Counted from the first letter of the stretch, positions 17,350-26,230 are shown. The stretch is DNA of 47,792 nucleotides from DAITMV01 sp046318595 (GCA_046318595.1 JBKCTV010000087.1:1-47792), one strand, 5' to 3'. Notes: a model not told the origin generated them from the letters alone. A program made the numbers and translations.

Positions 17350-18153
17350 TTGAACACCAGGAGCTGCGCAGCGAGCGCAATCGTATTACCCGTCATGCTT
17401 GTGCTTTTAGCCGCATGTGGAGGTGACAGCGGCTCGCCTAGTGGCAACCCATTCCTTCCGAGCGAAAACAATGGTACGGGAACGGCCGTAAACCCGTCTG
17501 ATGGCGGCGCTTCTGCAGTGCCTCCGCCTAGCACTACGCCGATAATCGTCGGACCGGCCCCGTCGGGCGATACCCCTTTCCCCGTCGAGGCCGTTCTGAG
17601 CGGCTTAGCAACACGCGGTATCACCTTTACGGCGAATTACACGGATACTCAGGGAAATACGTTCGATCTGAGCGACGCTACGCGCCGTGCCGATGATGCC
17701 ATGTTCGAGACCATCAGCCGTCGGTCGGTCGGCCAAACTATTTCAGTTCGACGAAATGGCTCACCAATCAGCAGTATCGTCGAGCAAACGTACTTTTCGA
17801 TATCACCACTCCAGTACTATGGGTCTGTGGCTCAGTCCGGAGCTTACTCGGTAGTAACCGCCTCTACGCCGCTTCCCGTCACAGCCAAGGCTGGCGATCA
17901 GGGTGCGATTTATACTGCCCGGGTTTACTCGGCTAGCGATAAACGAACCGTCACTGGTAGCCGACAAGTCAACTGGTCGGTCGAAGCCGATACCGCAACG
18001 ACCGTTTTCCTGTGTACCCTCACCGTCAATAGTCAGCCCAGCGGTAACATCACAGATAGTCGCAAGGTGTGCCATAAAATCAACACGAGCGGCAATATTG
18101 TGGGCTATACCTTTCGGCTCAATCAGAATGGCACATCGGTGACCTTCGGTTAA
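17350..18153 (+). CDS. Lipoprotein of unknown function
   Basis: I do not recognise this family. From a TTG start at 17350, preceded by AAAAAAAGGA at ideal distance, the product is 267 residues with a type II signal peptide: short basic start, hydrophobic core, and lipobox L20-A-A-C23. After the lipidated cysteine comes a Gly/Ser/Pro-rich linker to about residue 75, then a probably beta-rich domain with two cysteines (in FLCTLTV and KVCHKI) that may form a disulfide. An earlier in-frame TTG at 17308 overlaps the murJ stop but puts 14 extra polar residues before the signal. Likely anchored in the outer membrane. The position behind murJ suggests cotranscription but gives no function. Confidence 0.75.
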   Translation: MNTRSCAASAIVLPVMLVLLAACGGDSGSPSGNPFLPSENNGTGTAVNPSDGGASAVPPPSTTPIIVGPAPSGDTPFPVEAVLSGLATRGITFTANYTDTQGNTFDLSDATRRADDAMFETISRRSVGQTISVRRNGSPISSIVEQTYFSISPLQYYGSVAQSGAYSVVTASTPLPVTAKAGDQGAIYTARVYSASDKRTVTGSRQVNWSVEADTATTVFLCTLTVNSQPSGNITDSRKVCHKINTSGNIVGYTFRLNQNGTSVTFG

Positions 18154-18180
18154 ACCCTTGCGCTTAAGCTGGCCTAATTC

Positions 18181-18837
18181 TCACGTCGTTAGTGCTTCGA
18201 TCACCCGTTGACGAATTTCTTCGACAGGCCCAACTCCTGCAATCTGTCGGTACCGGGGCGCGCCTGCATCGTGGCTATTGGCCCAGGAGCCATAGTAATC
18301 CACCAGTGGACGTGTTTGAGACTGATAAACTTCCAGGCGCTTTTTGACGGTTTCCTCTTTGTCGTCGTCGCGCTGCACGAGCGGCTCGCCAGTTAGGTCG
18401 TCGCGATTGTCTACCTTGGGAGGATTGAAGCGCATATGATAGGTACGGCCCGATGCTGGATGCATTCGACGGCCACTCATCCGTTCAATAATTTCGAGAT
18501 GCGGCACGTCGATTTCCAAGACATAATCGATTTTCACCTGAGCTGACTTCAAAGCGTCGGCCTGCGCAATGGTGCGTGGAAATCCGTCGAACAAATAGCC
18601 TTTTGCGCAATCGGGTTGTTGCAGTCTTTCCTTGACGAGATTGATGATAATTTCGTCTGAAACCAGCCCGCCCGTGTCCATGACTTTTTTAGCTTCGATG
18701 CCTAGCGCTGAACCTACAGTTACTGCGCTTCTCAACATGTCCCCTGTAGAAATTTGCGGAATGCCAAAGGCCTCTTTGATAAAGCTTGCTTGGGTTCCCT
18801 TTCCTGCGCCGGGTGCTCCCAATAAAATTAAACGCAT
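18181..18837 (-). CDS. adk: Adenylate kinase
   Basis: Interconverts ATP plus AMP with two ADP. The 218-residue product begins with the P-loop MRLILLGAPGAGKGTQ, has the AMP-binding segment ISTGDMLRSAV, the FDGFPRTIAQADAL signature and a long-form LID domain (RTYHMRFNPPKVDNRDDLTGE) without the four zinc cysteines, as usual in Gram-negatives. A GAGG ribosome site precedes the ATG. It lies 94 bases after kdsB on the same strand, the usual betaproteobacterial order. Confidence 0.97.
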   Translation of the reverse strand: MRLILLGAPGAGKGTQASFIKEAFGIPQISTGDMLRSAVTVGSALGIEAKKVMDTGGLVSDEIIINLVKERLQQPDCAKGYLFDGFPRTIAQADALKSAQVKIDYVLEIDVPHLEIIERMSGRRMHPASGRTYHMRFNPPKVDNRDDLTGEPLVQRDDDKEETVKKRLEVYQSQTRPLVDYYGSWANSHDAGAPRYRQIAGVGPVEEIRQRVIEALTT

Positions 18838-18931
18838 GTTGCCGCCTCGAAGATAGATAAGTAATTTTTGATTTGCCTGAAAGGTACCCGAACGAAGCTA
18901 CTTCGGTCAAACGGGAACCGTTATGGGGCAT

Positions 18932-19705
18932 TCAAAACGAATTGTCCAGCCACTGTCGCCGAACGTTCTCCAGGTCCTGCTGCGTATCGACGCCGGTGGT
19001 CGGGCTCCCTGTGCAGATATGCAATCGTATCGTTTGTCCATTTTGCAAGGCGCGCAACTGCTCTAGGCTTTCGACCTGGTCGAGCGGCGATGGCGTCCAT
19101 TTTGCGTACGCTTGCAGAAAACGCGAGCGATAAGCATATAAACCGATATGACGCAGTGCCGGAATCGAGTGGGGCAGTGCGCCTATGCGGTTTTCGATAA
19201 AAATATCGCGTGGGTATGGAATCGGCGACCGCGAAAAATACAAGGCGCGGCCCGACATATCGCAAACGACTTTTACGACATTCGGATTTAAAAAATCCTC
19301 CCAGCTGCCGATGCCATGTGCGGCAGTGGCTATATCGGCATCGTCGTGCTTCGCCAGGATTTTGGCTACCGCGCCAATCAACCCGGGTTCGATCAATGGT
19401 TCGTCGCCCTGCACATTGACCACGATCTGCTCGGCGGCCCACTGCTGCCCGTGAGCGACTTCCGAAAGCCGATCCGTGCCGGATGGCCAGTCGCTACGCG
19501 TCAGCAGCGCAGTGATGCCATGGGCCCGGCAGGCATGCAAAATATCTGGGTGATCGGTTGCCACCAGGACCTCATCGGCACCACTGAGCAAAGCACGTTC
19601 GGCAACCCGAACGACCATCGGTTTGCCGCAAATGTCGGCCAGTGGTTTGCCTGGCAGACGGCTCGATGCATAGCGGGCAGGGATAACGACTTTGAATGCC
19701 GTCAT
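18932..19705 (-). CDS. kdsB: 3-deoxy-manno-octulosonate cytidylyltransferase
   Basis: Activates Kdo as CMP-Kdo for lipopolysaccharide inner-core synthesis in the cytoplasm. The 257-residue protein has the nucleotidyltransferase signature VVIPARYASSRLPGKPLADI at residues 5-24, the segment EVLVATDH and NVQGDEPLI, a metal-binding aspartate region. Its start overlaps the stop of the Trm112-like gene by four bases, and lpxK lies just upstream, so two lipopolysaccharide genes are co-expressed. Confidence 0.96.
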   Translation of the reverse strand: MTAFKVVIPARYASSRLPGKPLADICGKPMVVRVAERALLSGADEVLVATDHPDILHACRAHGITALLTRSDWPSGTDRLSEVAHGQQWAAEQIVVNVQGDEPLIEPGLIGAVAKILAKHDDADIATAAHGIGSWEDFLNPNVVKVVCDMSGRALYFSRSPIPYPRDIFIENRIGALPHSIPALRHIGLYAYRSRFLQAYAKWTPSPLDQVESLEQLRALQNGQTIRLHICTGSPTTGVDTQQDLENVRRQWLDNSF

Positions 19706-19905
19706 TCTAGCCCTGTAGGGGGTGTGGCCGGCGTTTCGACGGCTTCGCCGCGCAGAGGGTCTGCCTGATCTTCCAATAAACAGGGAATCCCGTCGCGGAT
19801 CGGAAACACCAGGCGGTCGCCTCGACAGATCAACGTGTCGTTACCTGCTTCCAGAGGGCCTTTACACAAAGGGCAGACTAAGATGCTCAGCAATTCAGGT
19901 TTCAA
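19702..19905 (-). CDS. ycaR: Trm112 / YcaR family small protein
   Basis: A 67-residue protein of the UPF0434/Trm112 family, with the conserved MKPELLSILVCPLCKGPLE start (a CPxC half zinc site) and LVFPIRDGIPCLLEDQA. Trm112 proteins in other domains act as partners of methyltransferases; the bacterial role between lpxK and kdsB is not established. Its start lies 11 bases inside the end of lpxK and its stop overlaps kdsB by four bases, so it is translated with the lipopolysaccharide genes. Confidence 0.9.
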   Translation of the reverse strand: MKPELLSILVCPLCKGPLEAGNDTLICRGDRLVFPIRDGIPCLLEDQADPLRGEAVETPATPPTGLE

Positions 19906-20962
19906 AGCGTTCCTCTATCAGATCGACTATCGCGACAGGCAATTGCAGTTCAATTTCCAGTGTCCACAAGCGTGGATCATCGTGCGGCAATTTTACGGCA
20001 TCTTTTCCTGTCGTAAGCAAAATGGACCCTTGCAAAGTTTCTAAAAATCCTTCGGGATAAGCAAAATGATCGGGTAGGCTCAAGGTTTCGATAGCCATCC
20101 CTAGTTCGTTGAGTACACTGAAAAACTTGGCCGGGTGGGCTATACCGGCAAATGCCTGAATACTGTGCTTGCGGAAATGCTGCGCACTGTACTCGATCGT
20201 CAGCAGCCGGCCGGTTGACGTCTGACGAAAACCTTGGATGTGCAGCGCGGATTCGAACAAAGGCGGCATTCGGCTCTCGGCGGTTTTCAAATAGTTGACT
20301 AAAAACCCACAATCAGGCTTTGTCTGGATGATCGCATCGGCACGGGCGAGGCGGCGCAGTGGTGCGCGCAATGGCCCTGCCGGTAAAAGCCGTCCGTTGC
20401 CGACAGCACGGTCGTCGAAGACAACGATTTCGAAATGGCGCGGTAAACCTTGATGTTCCAAGCCATCGTCGGCAAGCACCACATCAAGATCAGGATATTT
20501 TTTTAATAAAGCGGCTAAAGCCCGACCTCGCCGCTGGTCCACCACGATGGGACATCGGGTCGTCGTCGCTAGCCAGACTGGCTCGTCGCCCAGGCTTCGT
20601 GCCAAGCGAATGGCATCGTGCGCATCGTTTGAAGGGGAGTCAACGTCGTAAGCTTCTGTGCCGCGCGACTGTCGCCCATAGCCGCGGCTTATCAGTCCCA
20701 CCTGCTTTCCGCGCTCACGCAGTGCTTTGGCTAGCGCAGCAACGATCGGCGTCTTACCCGCTCCTCCGACGAGGATGTTGCCAACCACGATGATCAAAGG
20801 TTTGCCTTGGACAAGGCGCGGCGGTTTCGAACGGAAACGCAGCATGACGCCATAAACCATCGCCAAGATGTTGAGCGCAATGCCTGATGCGCTCGGTAAA
20901 GGCGTTTTGTTGAACCATGCCTCCCATAAGCGCTGTTGCCAGCGGGGCCGATGGTCAACCAT
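19895..20962 (-). CDS. lpxK: Tetraacyldisaccharide 4'-kinase
   Basis: Inner-membrane associated kinase that phosphorylates the lipid A precursor at the 4' position. The 355-residue protein has an N-terminal membrane-associated helix (about 22-42) and the P-loop VVGNILVGGAGKTP near residue 60, followed by GLISRGYGR and LADDGLEHQGL, all LpxK hallmarks. It begins 2 bases after exbD and overlaps ycaR, forming part of an exbB-exbD-lpxK-ycaR-kdsB operon. Confidence 0.96.
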   Translation of the reverse strand: MVDHRPRWQQRLWEAWFNKTPLPSASGIALNILAMVYGVMLRFRSKPPRLVQGKPLIIVVGNILVGGAGKTPIVAALAKALRERGKQVGLISRGYGRQSRGTEAYDVDSPSNDAHDAIRLARSLGDEPVWLATTTRCPIVVDQRRGRALAALLKKYPDLDVVLADDGLEHQGLPRHFEIVVFDDRAVGNGRLLPAGPLRAPLRRLARADAIIQTKPDCGFLVNYLKTAESRMPPLFESALHIQGFRQTSTGRLLTIEYSAQHFRKHSIQAFAGIAHPAKFFSVLNELGMAIETLSLPDHFAYPEGFLETLQGSILLTTGKDAVKLPHDDPRLWTLEIELQLPVAIVDLIEERFET

Positions 20963-20964
20963 GC

Positions 20965-21384
20965 TCAGCGATGTGCCGTCACGATGCTCAGGCGCGTCAG
21001 TCCTTCTGCCGCTGCCGCATCCATTGCCACCACGACCATTTGATGGGTAGCGGCTTCATCGGCTTCGATGCGGACGATCGGCGCGTCTTCGCCCTTGCTG
21101 GCCTGGCCGGCGCGCTCGGTTAAAGCTTGCTTGAACTGCTTTTCAGTCAACGCGTTCCGTTCATCCAGTGCGTATTGGCCCTGCGCGCTGATCCGGATCA
21201 GAATGACTCTTGCTTTTGACTCACTCGATGTAGCCCGGCCTTGTGGGAGATCGACTTTCAAGGCGCTGCGTTTGACGTAAGTCGTACTGACCATTAAAAA
21301 AATCAATACGACTAGCAGCACGTCGATCATTGGGATCAGGTTGATATCTGGTTCGGCTGAATCCCGGTTGCGACGAAAATTCAT
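20965..21384 (-). CDS. exbD: ExbD/TolR family biopolymer transport protein
   Basis: Inner-membrane proton-channel partner protein, 139 residues: a short cytoplasmic start, one transmembrane helix, then a periplasmic domain. The helix carries the conserved aspartate in INLIPMIDVLLVVLIFLM, required for proton-driven energy transfer. The start overlaps the preceding exbB stop as ATGA. Whether it energises TonB-type uptake, Tol-type envelope maintenance or something specific to lipopolysaccharide cannot be told; no tonB or tol genes are in the window. Confidence 0.92.
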   Translation of the reverse strand: MNFRRNRDSAEPDINLIPMIDVLLVVLIFLMVSTTYVKRSALKVDLPQGRATSSESKARVILIRISAQGQYALDERNALTEKQFKQALTERAGQASKGEDAPIVRIEADEAATHQMVVVAMDAAAAEGLTRLSIVTAHR

Positions 21385-22019
21385 GCGGACTTCCAGGCTT
21401 GGTTTTTCGCGACCTGCTGCTCGGCTGAAGTCGATAATGTTTCAAGCAAAAGATGCGCGGCATTTTCCAAGGCGTGGATGTATTGATCTACCCGAATGCG
21501 AAAAATCCGGTGGGCAATCGCGGTTGGAATGGCGACGATCAAACCGAAAGCGGTGTTGTACAAAGCAACCGAAATGCCATGTGCCAGAGCCTGCGGGTCG
21601 TTGCCGGCAGCGCTTTGAGATCCGAAAATTTCGATCATCCCAACCACGGTTCCAAGCAAACCCATCAGTGGTGCAATCGAGGCCAGCATGGAAATCAGCG
21701 GTAGAAAACGCTCGAGCGCAGCCGCAGCCTTGTTCCCGGCAATTTCTAGGGCATACTGCAGATGGGCACGGTCGCGCTGTCGTGACGCCAGGCCGCCGGC
21801 GAGAATGGTGCCGAGCGGCGAAACCGCTCCAAGCTCAGCCAATGACTGTGGGCCGTACGCCCGATCGGGGTCGGATAGGACTGCTTCAAGTAATCCCGCC
21901 GGGTAAACCCGCTTGAGCTGTAACGCGAAAGACCGTTCGATAATCAAAGCAACAGCTGTTATCGACGCTATAATCAAAGGCCAGATCGGCCAACCTGCTG
22001 CCATTACGATAGACCACAC
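21381..22019 (-). CDS. exbB: MotA/TolQ/ExbB proton channel family protein
   Basis: Proton channel component, 212 residues with three main hydrophobic segments. The conserved core is visible: SIAPLMGLLGTVVGMIEIF and LAHGISVALYNTAFGLIVAIPTAIAHRIF. The frame opens with a GTG at 22019, with a GAGG about 12 bases upstream; an ATG at 22004 is the alternative and has no good ribosome site. It is the first gene of the run continuing through exbD, lpxK, ycaR and kdsB, and diverges from xseA. Confidence 0.92.
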   Translation of the reverse strand: MWSIVMAAGWPIWPLIIASITAVALIIERSFALQLKRVYPAGLLEAVLSDPDRAYGPQSLAELGAVSPLGTILAGGLASRQRDRAHLQYALEIAGNKAAAALERFLPLISMLASIAPLMGLLGTVVGMIEIFGSQSAAGNDPQALAHGISVALYNTAFGLIVAIPTAIAHRIFRIRVDQYIHALENAAHLLLETLSTSAEQQVAKNQAWKSA

Positions 22020-22286
22020 GGGCGGTTTTCCTCTTTATGTTTCTGGCTGAATGTGCCTAGCTGATGACTTTAGCGTGATCTGGCGTTTTTCTCAAACAGG
22101 GTCTTTTTTGGCATGTGGATAACTTTGTGGAAAAGCCGTGCAATCATCAGAACTTATTGCTAAAAAACTCGATTTGTCGCTGGATAAGCCGTGGCCCGAT
22201 CTTCTTTTGTTTCTAACAATCAAATGGTTAAGTAATTTTTCTGGTTGTACGAAAACACTTGCGCTTGACAAGGTTCGAAATTTTTA
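22020..22286. promoter_or_regulatory. exbB/xseA divergent intergenic region with DnaA-box-like sites
   Basis: This 267-base AT-rich spacer must hold promoters for both directions. It contains a perfect DnaA-box match, TGTGGATAA (22114-22122), then TGTGGAAAA (22126-22134) in the same orientation 12 bases on; a near match, TGTGGATAG (22288-22296), lies at the xseA start. A TTGACA hexamer (22265-22270) is present but no convincing -10 follows at the right distance. No RNA gene or ORF is evident. Confidence 0.4.
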
Positions 22287-23681
22287 ATGTGGATAGGTCC
22301 CACTAATACCCTGACGGGTTTGCCGCCAATGCCGCCGCCGCACTTGACGGTTTCTGAGTTGAGTCGCGCCGTTGCCCAGGTTTTGCAAAACAGTTTTTCG
22401 GTCTTTTGGGTTGCGGGCGAGTTGTCTTCGATAACGAAAGCTGCCAGCGGTCATTGGTACTTTACGCTGAGCGATTCGAGCAGCCGGGTGCGGTGTGTCA
22501 TGTATCGGCAAAGGGCGTCCGCGATCGGTTTTGTCCCGATGGAAGGCGATACCGTGATGGCGCGGGTATTGGTCAGTTTTTATGAACCCCGTGGCGAGTT
22601 TCAGCTATTAGTCGAAAACCTTCGGCCCGGCGGCCAGGGGCAGTTGTATGAAGCATTCGTCCGTTTGAAGATGCGTCTTCAGCAGGAAGGGTTGCTCGAT
22701 GCCGGTCGAAAACGTCGACTTCCCCTTTATGCCTGCACAGTTGGGATCGTTACCTCCCCCCAGGCCGCTGCGCTGGGCGATGTGATTCGCGTTTTTCGGC
22801 GCCGTGCGCCGCATGTCAGGCTGATACTTTATCCGACCCTCGTGCAAGGCCTGGGGGCGCCAGCACAGATCGCCCAGGCCATTCAAAGCGCCGACCGACA
22901 CCAGCGGGGCGATGTGTTGTTAGTCGTGCGTGGCGGCGGTAGCGCCGAAGACTTGACGGCCTTCAATCATGAAGCGGTGGCACGGGCGATTGCGGCCGCC
23001 CACGTCCCGGTGGTGACGGGGATAGGGCACGAAAGCGATACGACGATTGCCGACCTGACTGCCGATGTTTTTGCCGCAACCCCCACGGCCGCAGCCGAAA
23101 TGATATCCGCCGGGTTCGTCGCCTTACGCGAGCAATTGAAGCAAATCGAGAATTTGCTGGCCTTGCATATGCAACGAATCTTCAGTTTAGCCGGTCAGCG
23201 CCTTGACAATGCGGCCTGGCGGCTGAAAGCTCCCTTACGTTCTTATGGCCTGGCGCAGCGGCAGTTACCCTTGTTGGCGCAGCGTATGCTTTTTGCATTC
23301 CAGCGCCGCCTCAAGCAGGCGGAACAGGATGTGGCGCAGTTCAAGCGTCGTCAAACCAAAGCTCCTTCGGGGTCGTTCCAAAGCCTGGAATACGTATTGC
23401 TGCGACACTTGGAAAAAATGCAGCGTGCAGTGCGTCGGGGTTTACAAAATCGACAAGGGGACCTGCGGTCACAAAACGGTTTGCTGCAAGCTTTATCGCC
23501 CCAACGAATTCTCGCGCGAGGCTATGCTCTGGTGGACGATGGTCAAGGCCGTAGCGTCACCAGCGTCTGCGGTTTGGCGATCGACCGTCGATTAGTGTTA
23601 AATTTCCACGATGGAGGGGTTAATGTGGTCGTTGTCGGCGGCCCGCAGCATAATCGCGATGTGGACCAGCAGACCGGTTAG
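22287..23681 (+). CDS. xseA: Exodeoxyribonuclease VII large subunit
   Basis: Catalytic large subunit of exonuclease VII, which works with XseB (11085-11372) on single-stranded DNA. The 464-residue protein has an N-terminal OB-fold (LTVSELSRAVAQVLQ, then FWVAGELSSITKAASGHWYFTL), the catalytic core (VGIVTSPQAAALGDV, VRGGGSAEDLTAFN, VTGIGHESDTTIADLTADVFAATPTAAAE) and a long helical C-terminal region. The ATG at 22287 has only a weak ribosome site; an ATG at 22329 (MPPPHLTVSEL) would give the shorter N-terminus common in the family. Confidence 0.95.
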   Translation: MWIGPTNTLTGLPPMPPPHLTVSELSRAVAQVLQNSFSVFWVAGELSSITKAASGHWYFTLSDSSSRVRCVMYRQRASAIGFVPMEGDTVMARVLVSFYEPRGEFQLLVENLRPGGQGQLYEAFVRLKMRLQQEGLLDAGRKRRLPLYACTVGIVTSPQAAALGDVIRVFRRRAPHVRLILYPTLVQGLGAPAQIAQAIQSADRHQRGDVLLVVRGGGSAEDLTAFNHEAVARAIAAAHVPVVTGIGHESDTTIADLTADVFAATPTAAAEMISAGFVALREQLKQIENLLALHMQRIFSLAGQRLDNAAWRLKAPLRSYGLAQRQLPLLAQRMLFAFQRRLKQAEQDVAQFKRRQTKAPSGSFQSLEYVLLRHLEKMQRAVRRGLQNRQGDLRSQNGLLQALSPQRILARGYALVDDGQGRSVTSVCGLAIDRRLVLNFHDGGVNVVVVGGPQHNRDVDQQTG

Positions 23682-23729
23682 AATGACCTCGCTTTTGCGC
23701 AGTATTGACTTCATTACAAGGATACAAAC

Positions 23730-24308
23730 ATGGAACACCAGTTACCCCCTTTGCCTTATTCGATGGGCGCACTGACTCCTCACATCTCCAGCGAAACGCT
23801 CGAGTTTCACTATGCTAAACATCATCAAACTTATGTGACCAACTTGAACAATTTGATCAAAGGCACGGAGTTCGAAAATCTTTCTCTGGAAGACATCGTC
23901 AAAAAATCCACCGGCGGCGTTTTCAACAACGCGGCACAAGTTTGGAACCATACGTTTTACTGGCACAGTTTGAGTCCGCAGGGCGGTGGTGAGGCAACTG
24001 GCGCGGTTGGTCAGGCGATCAATGCAAAATGGGGGTCGTTCGAGGCTTTCAAGGAAGCATTCACGAAAAGTGCGGTCGGTAACTTTGGCTCCGGCTGGAC
24101 CTGGCTAGTTAAGCAACCCGATGGCGGCGTGGAGATCATCAACACCGGAAATGCCGCAACGCCGTTGACCGGAACCACCAAGCCTCTGCTGACCTGCGAT
24201 GTGTGGGAGCACGCTTATTACATCGACTATCGAAATGCGCGCCCTAAATATCTGGAGTCTTTCTGGAAGCTTGTCAACTGGGAGTTTGCTGCGCAAAATT
24301 TCGCTTGA
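23730..24308 (+). CDS. sodB: Superoxide dismutase, iron type
   Basis: Cytoplasmic enzyme that dismutates superoxide. The 192-residue protein has the metal ligands in FHYAKHHQTYV (His), QVWNHTFYWHSL (His) and DVWEHAYYIDYRNARPKYLE (Asp, His). The glutamine in AAQVWNH and the segment SGWTWLV fit the iron rather than the manganese class. An AAGGATACAAAC ribosome site precedes the ATG, 48 bases after xseA. It converges on the DUF192 gene. Confidence 0.96.
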   Translation: MEHQLPPLPYSMGALTPHISSETLEFHYAKHHQTYVTNLNNLIKGTEFENLSLEDIVKKSTGGVFNNAAQVWNHTFYWHSLSPQGGGEATGAVGQAINAKWGSFEAFKEAFTKSAVGNFGSGWTWLVKQPDGGVEIINTGNAATPLTGTTKPLLTCDVWEHAYYIDYRNARPKYLESFWKLVNWEFAAQNFA

Positions 24309-24314
24309 CCCGCG

Positions 24315-24788
24315 CTATATCGGGCGCCTGCCCAGCTTTTCCAGGCTGGGTAGTCTGGAGCCCGCCTTGATCCCGTGTTTGACGAACCAGCCCTGGTTCA
24401 TTTCCAGAGCGAACCGCGCTGGCCGGGTGGAGCAGTGTTCGGTATCGTCTAGTGGCTGCATGTCCGCCAGGTTGATGATCCGATAGTGTGCGTCGATGAA
24501 TGCAACAGATAAGGCAAGTTCGGTATTGCGCATCCACATGCATTGTTTTTTCGAATCAGGAAAAATGAACAGCATACCCGCGTCGCCATCTAACTTCTTA
24601 CGATACATCAAGCCTTGCTGACGGTTGCTTGCCGTATCAGCCACCTCGATGTCGACGGTTTGGTTGCCCAGGTTGAGCGAAGTCAGCGGAAAGCCGAATG
24701 GACTCGTTGCCATTTGCGCTTGTGTATTTAACGCGACCAGGCATAAGCCTGCTAGAAACAAACGGACGGCTTTGAACGTGCGGTACAT
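24315..24788 (-). CDS. DUF192 family secreted protein
   Basis: A 157-residue protein with an N-terminal signal sequence (about residues 1-24, MYRTFKAVRLFLAGLCLVAL) and a DUF192 domain: VDIEVADTASNRQQGLMYRKKL, GMLFIFPDSKKQCMWMRNTELALSVAFID, then a conserved region with ALEMNQGWFVKHGIK. Probably periplasmic; function unknown. I chose the ATG at 24788 because AAAGGA lies 6 bases upstream; the frame extends 13 residues further to 24827. It diverges from icd and converges closely on sodB. Confidence 0.85.
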   Translation of the reverse strand: MYRTFKAVRLFLAGLCLVALNTQAQMATSPFGFPLTSLNLGNQTVDIEVADTASNRQQGLMYRKKLDGDAGMLFIFPDSKKQCMWMRNTELALSVAFIDAHYRIINLADMQPLDDTEHCSTRPARFALEMNQGWFVKHGIKAGSRLPSLEKLGRRPI

Positions 24789-24883
24789 GTCATATCCTTT
24801 TGAGTTTCTTAAACGCTGGTTTTTCAATTTAAGGCTAAATGTGCAAAACTGTGTATGTCAGCGTTCTAACTTTCGGAGAATCC

Positions 24884-26131
24884 ATGTACCAGCATATCAA
24901 AGTACCCACAGTCGGTGAAAAAATTCGTGTCAACACTGATTTTTCGCTGACTGTTCCCGATCAGCCCATCATTCCGTATATCGAAGGCGATGGCACCGGC
25001 GTCGATATCACGCCGGTCATGATCAAGGTAGTGGATGCTGCTGTCCAAAAAGCCTACGCCGGACGAAAAAAGATCAGTTGGATGGAGATTTTTGCCGGAG
25101 AAAAGTCCACTAAGCTATATGGACCGGATGTGTGGTTGCCAGAGGAAACCTTATTGGCGCTCAAAGAGTATGTCGTTTCAATCAAAGGGCCGTTGACCAC
25201 ACCGGTGGGCGGCGGTATTCGATCGATCAATGTTGCCATGCGGCAGGAGTTGGATCTGTATGTATGTCTGCGACCGGTCCGTTATTTCAGTGGCGTTCCC
25301 AGTCCGGTCAAAGAGCCGGAAAAAACCGACATGGTCATTTTCCGCGAAAACTCCGAGGATATTTACGCCGGCATCGAGTACGAAGCCGAAAGCGAGCAGG
25401 CTAAAAAGCTGATTAAATTTTTACAAACAGAACTGGGGGTGAAGAAGATTCGTTTTCCGGATACGTCGGGAATCGGCATCAAGCCGATTTCGCGTGAAGG
25501 AACGGAACGTCTGTTCCGCAAGGCAATCCAATATGCCATAGAGAACAAAAAAAATTCAGTAACCCTGGTGCATAAAGGTAACATCATGAAATACACCGAA
25601 GGTGCTTTTGCTCGCTGGGGCTATGCGCTGGCGCAAAAAGAGTTCGGTGCGCAGCCGATCGATGGCGGTCCGTGGATGAAAGTCAACGCCGCGCATGGTG
25701 AGATCGTTATCAAGGATGTGATCGCCGATGCATTTTTGCAGCAGATTTTGCTACGCCCAGCCGAATACGATGTGATCGCCACGATGAATTTGAATGGGGA
25801 CTATATTTCCGATGCATTGGCAGCTCAGGTTGGCGGAATCGGGATCGCTCCCGGCGCCAATCTCTCGGATTCGATTGCCATGTTCGAGGCTACGCATGGC
25901 ACTGCGCCAAAATATGCTGGTAAGGATTACGTCAATCCCGGTTCGGAAATCCTGTCGGCGGAAATGATGTTGCGTCATCTGGGTTGGGGGGAGGCGGCTG
26001 ATCTCATAATTGCCTCGATGGAGAAAACCATACTCTCAAAACGCGTTACTTACGATTTTGCGCGCTTGCTCGAAGGCGCGGAGCAACTCAGTTGTTCGGG
26101 TTTTGGCAACGAGTTGATCAAAAACATGTGA
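24884..26131 (+). CDS. icd: Isocitrate dehydrogenase, NADP-dependent
   Basis: TCA-cycle enzyme converting isocitrate to 2-oxoglutarate and CO2 with NADP+. The 415-residue protein is closely similar to the E. coli enzyme as I recall it: IPYIEGDGTGVDITPVM, GGGIRSINVAMRQELDLYVCLRPVRY (with the serine phosphorylated by AceK in E. coli), IFRENSEDIYAGIEYEAES, and HGTAPKYAGKDYVNPGS, where Lys and Tyr fit NADP specificity. The ATG at 24884 follows CGGAGAA; the frame opens earlier at 24839 but that extension is not family-like. Confidence 0.96.
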   Translation: MYQHIKVPTVGEKIRVNTDFSLTVPDQPIIPYIEGDGTGVDITPVMIKVVDAAVQKAYAGRKKISWMEIFAGEKSTKLYGPDVWLPEETLLALKEYVVSIKGPLTTPVGGGIRSINVAMRQELDLYVCLRPVRYFSGVPSPVKEPEKTDMVIFRENSEDIYAGIEYEAESEQAKKLIKFLQTELGVKKIRFPDTSGIGIKPISREGTERLFRKAIQYAIENKKNSVTLVHKGNIMKYTEGAFARWGYALAQKEFGAQPIDGGPWMKVNAAHGEIVIKDVIADAFLQQILLRPAEYDVIATMNLNGDYISDALAAQVGGIGIAPGANLSDSIAMFEATHGTAPKYAGKDYVNPGSEILSAEMMLRHLGWGEAADLIIASMEKTILSKRVTYDFARLLEGAEQLSCSGFGNELIKNM

Positions 26132-26230
26132 AGCGGTGGCATTGTCCAATTGTTTTTTAAACTTTTGGACATCGCCGTGTTCCAATCCAAGACCGGAGTC
26201 TTATGTGGCGATATGCTCCTTTTGTAGTAG

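Noticed and set aside
22020..22286. Chromosomal origin candidate from DnaA-box-like sites
   Set aside because: Only three good boxes, and no dnaA, dnaN, gyrB or rpmH nearby; regulation is the simpler reading.
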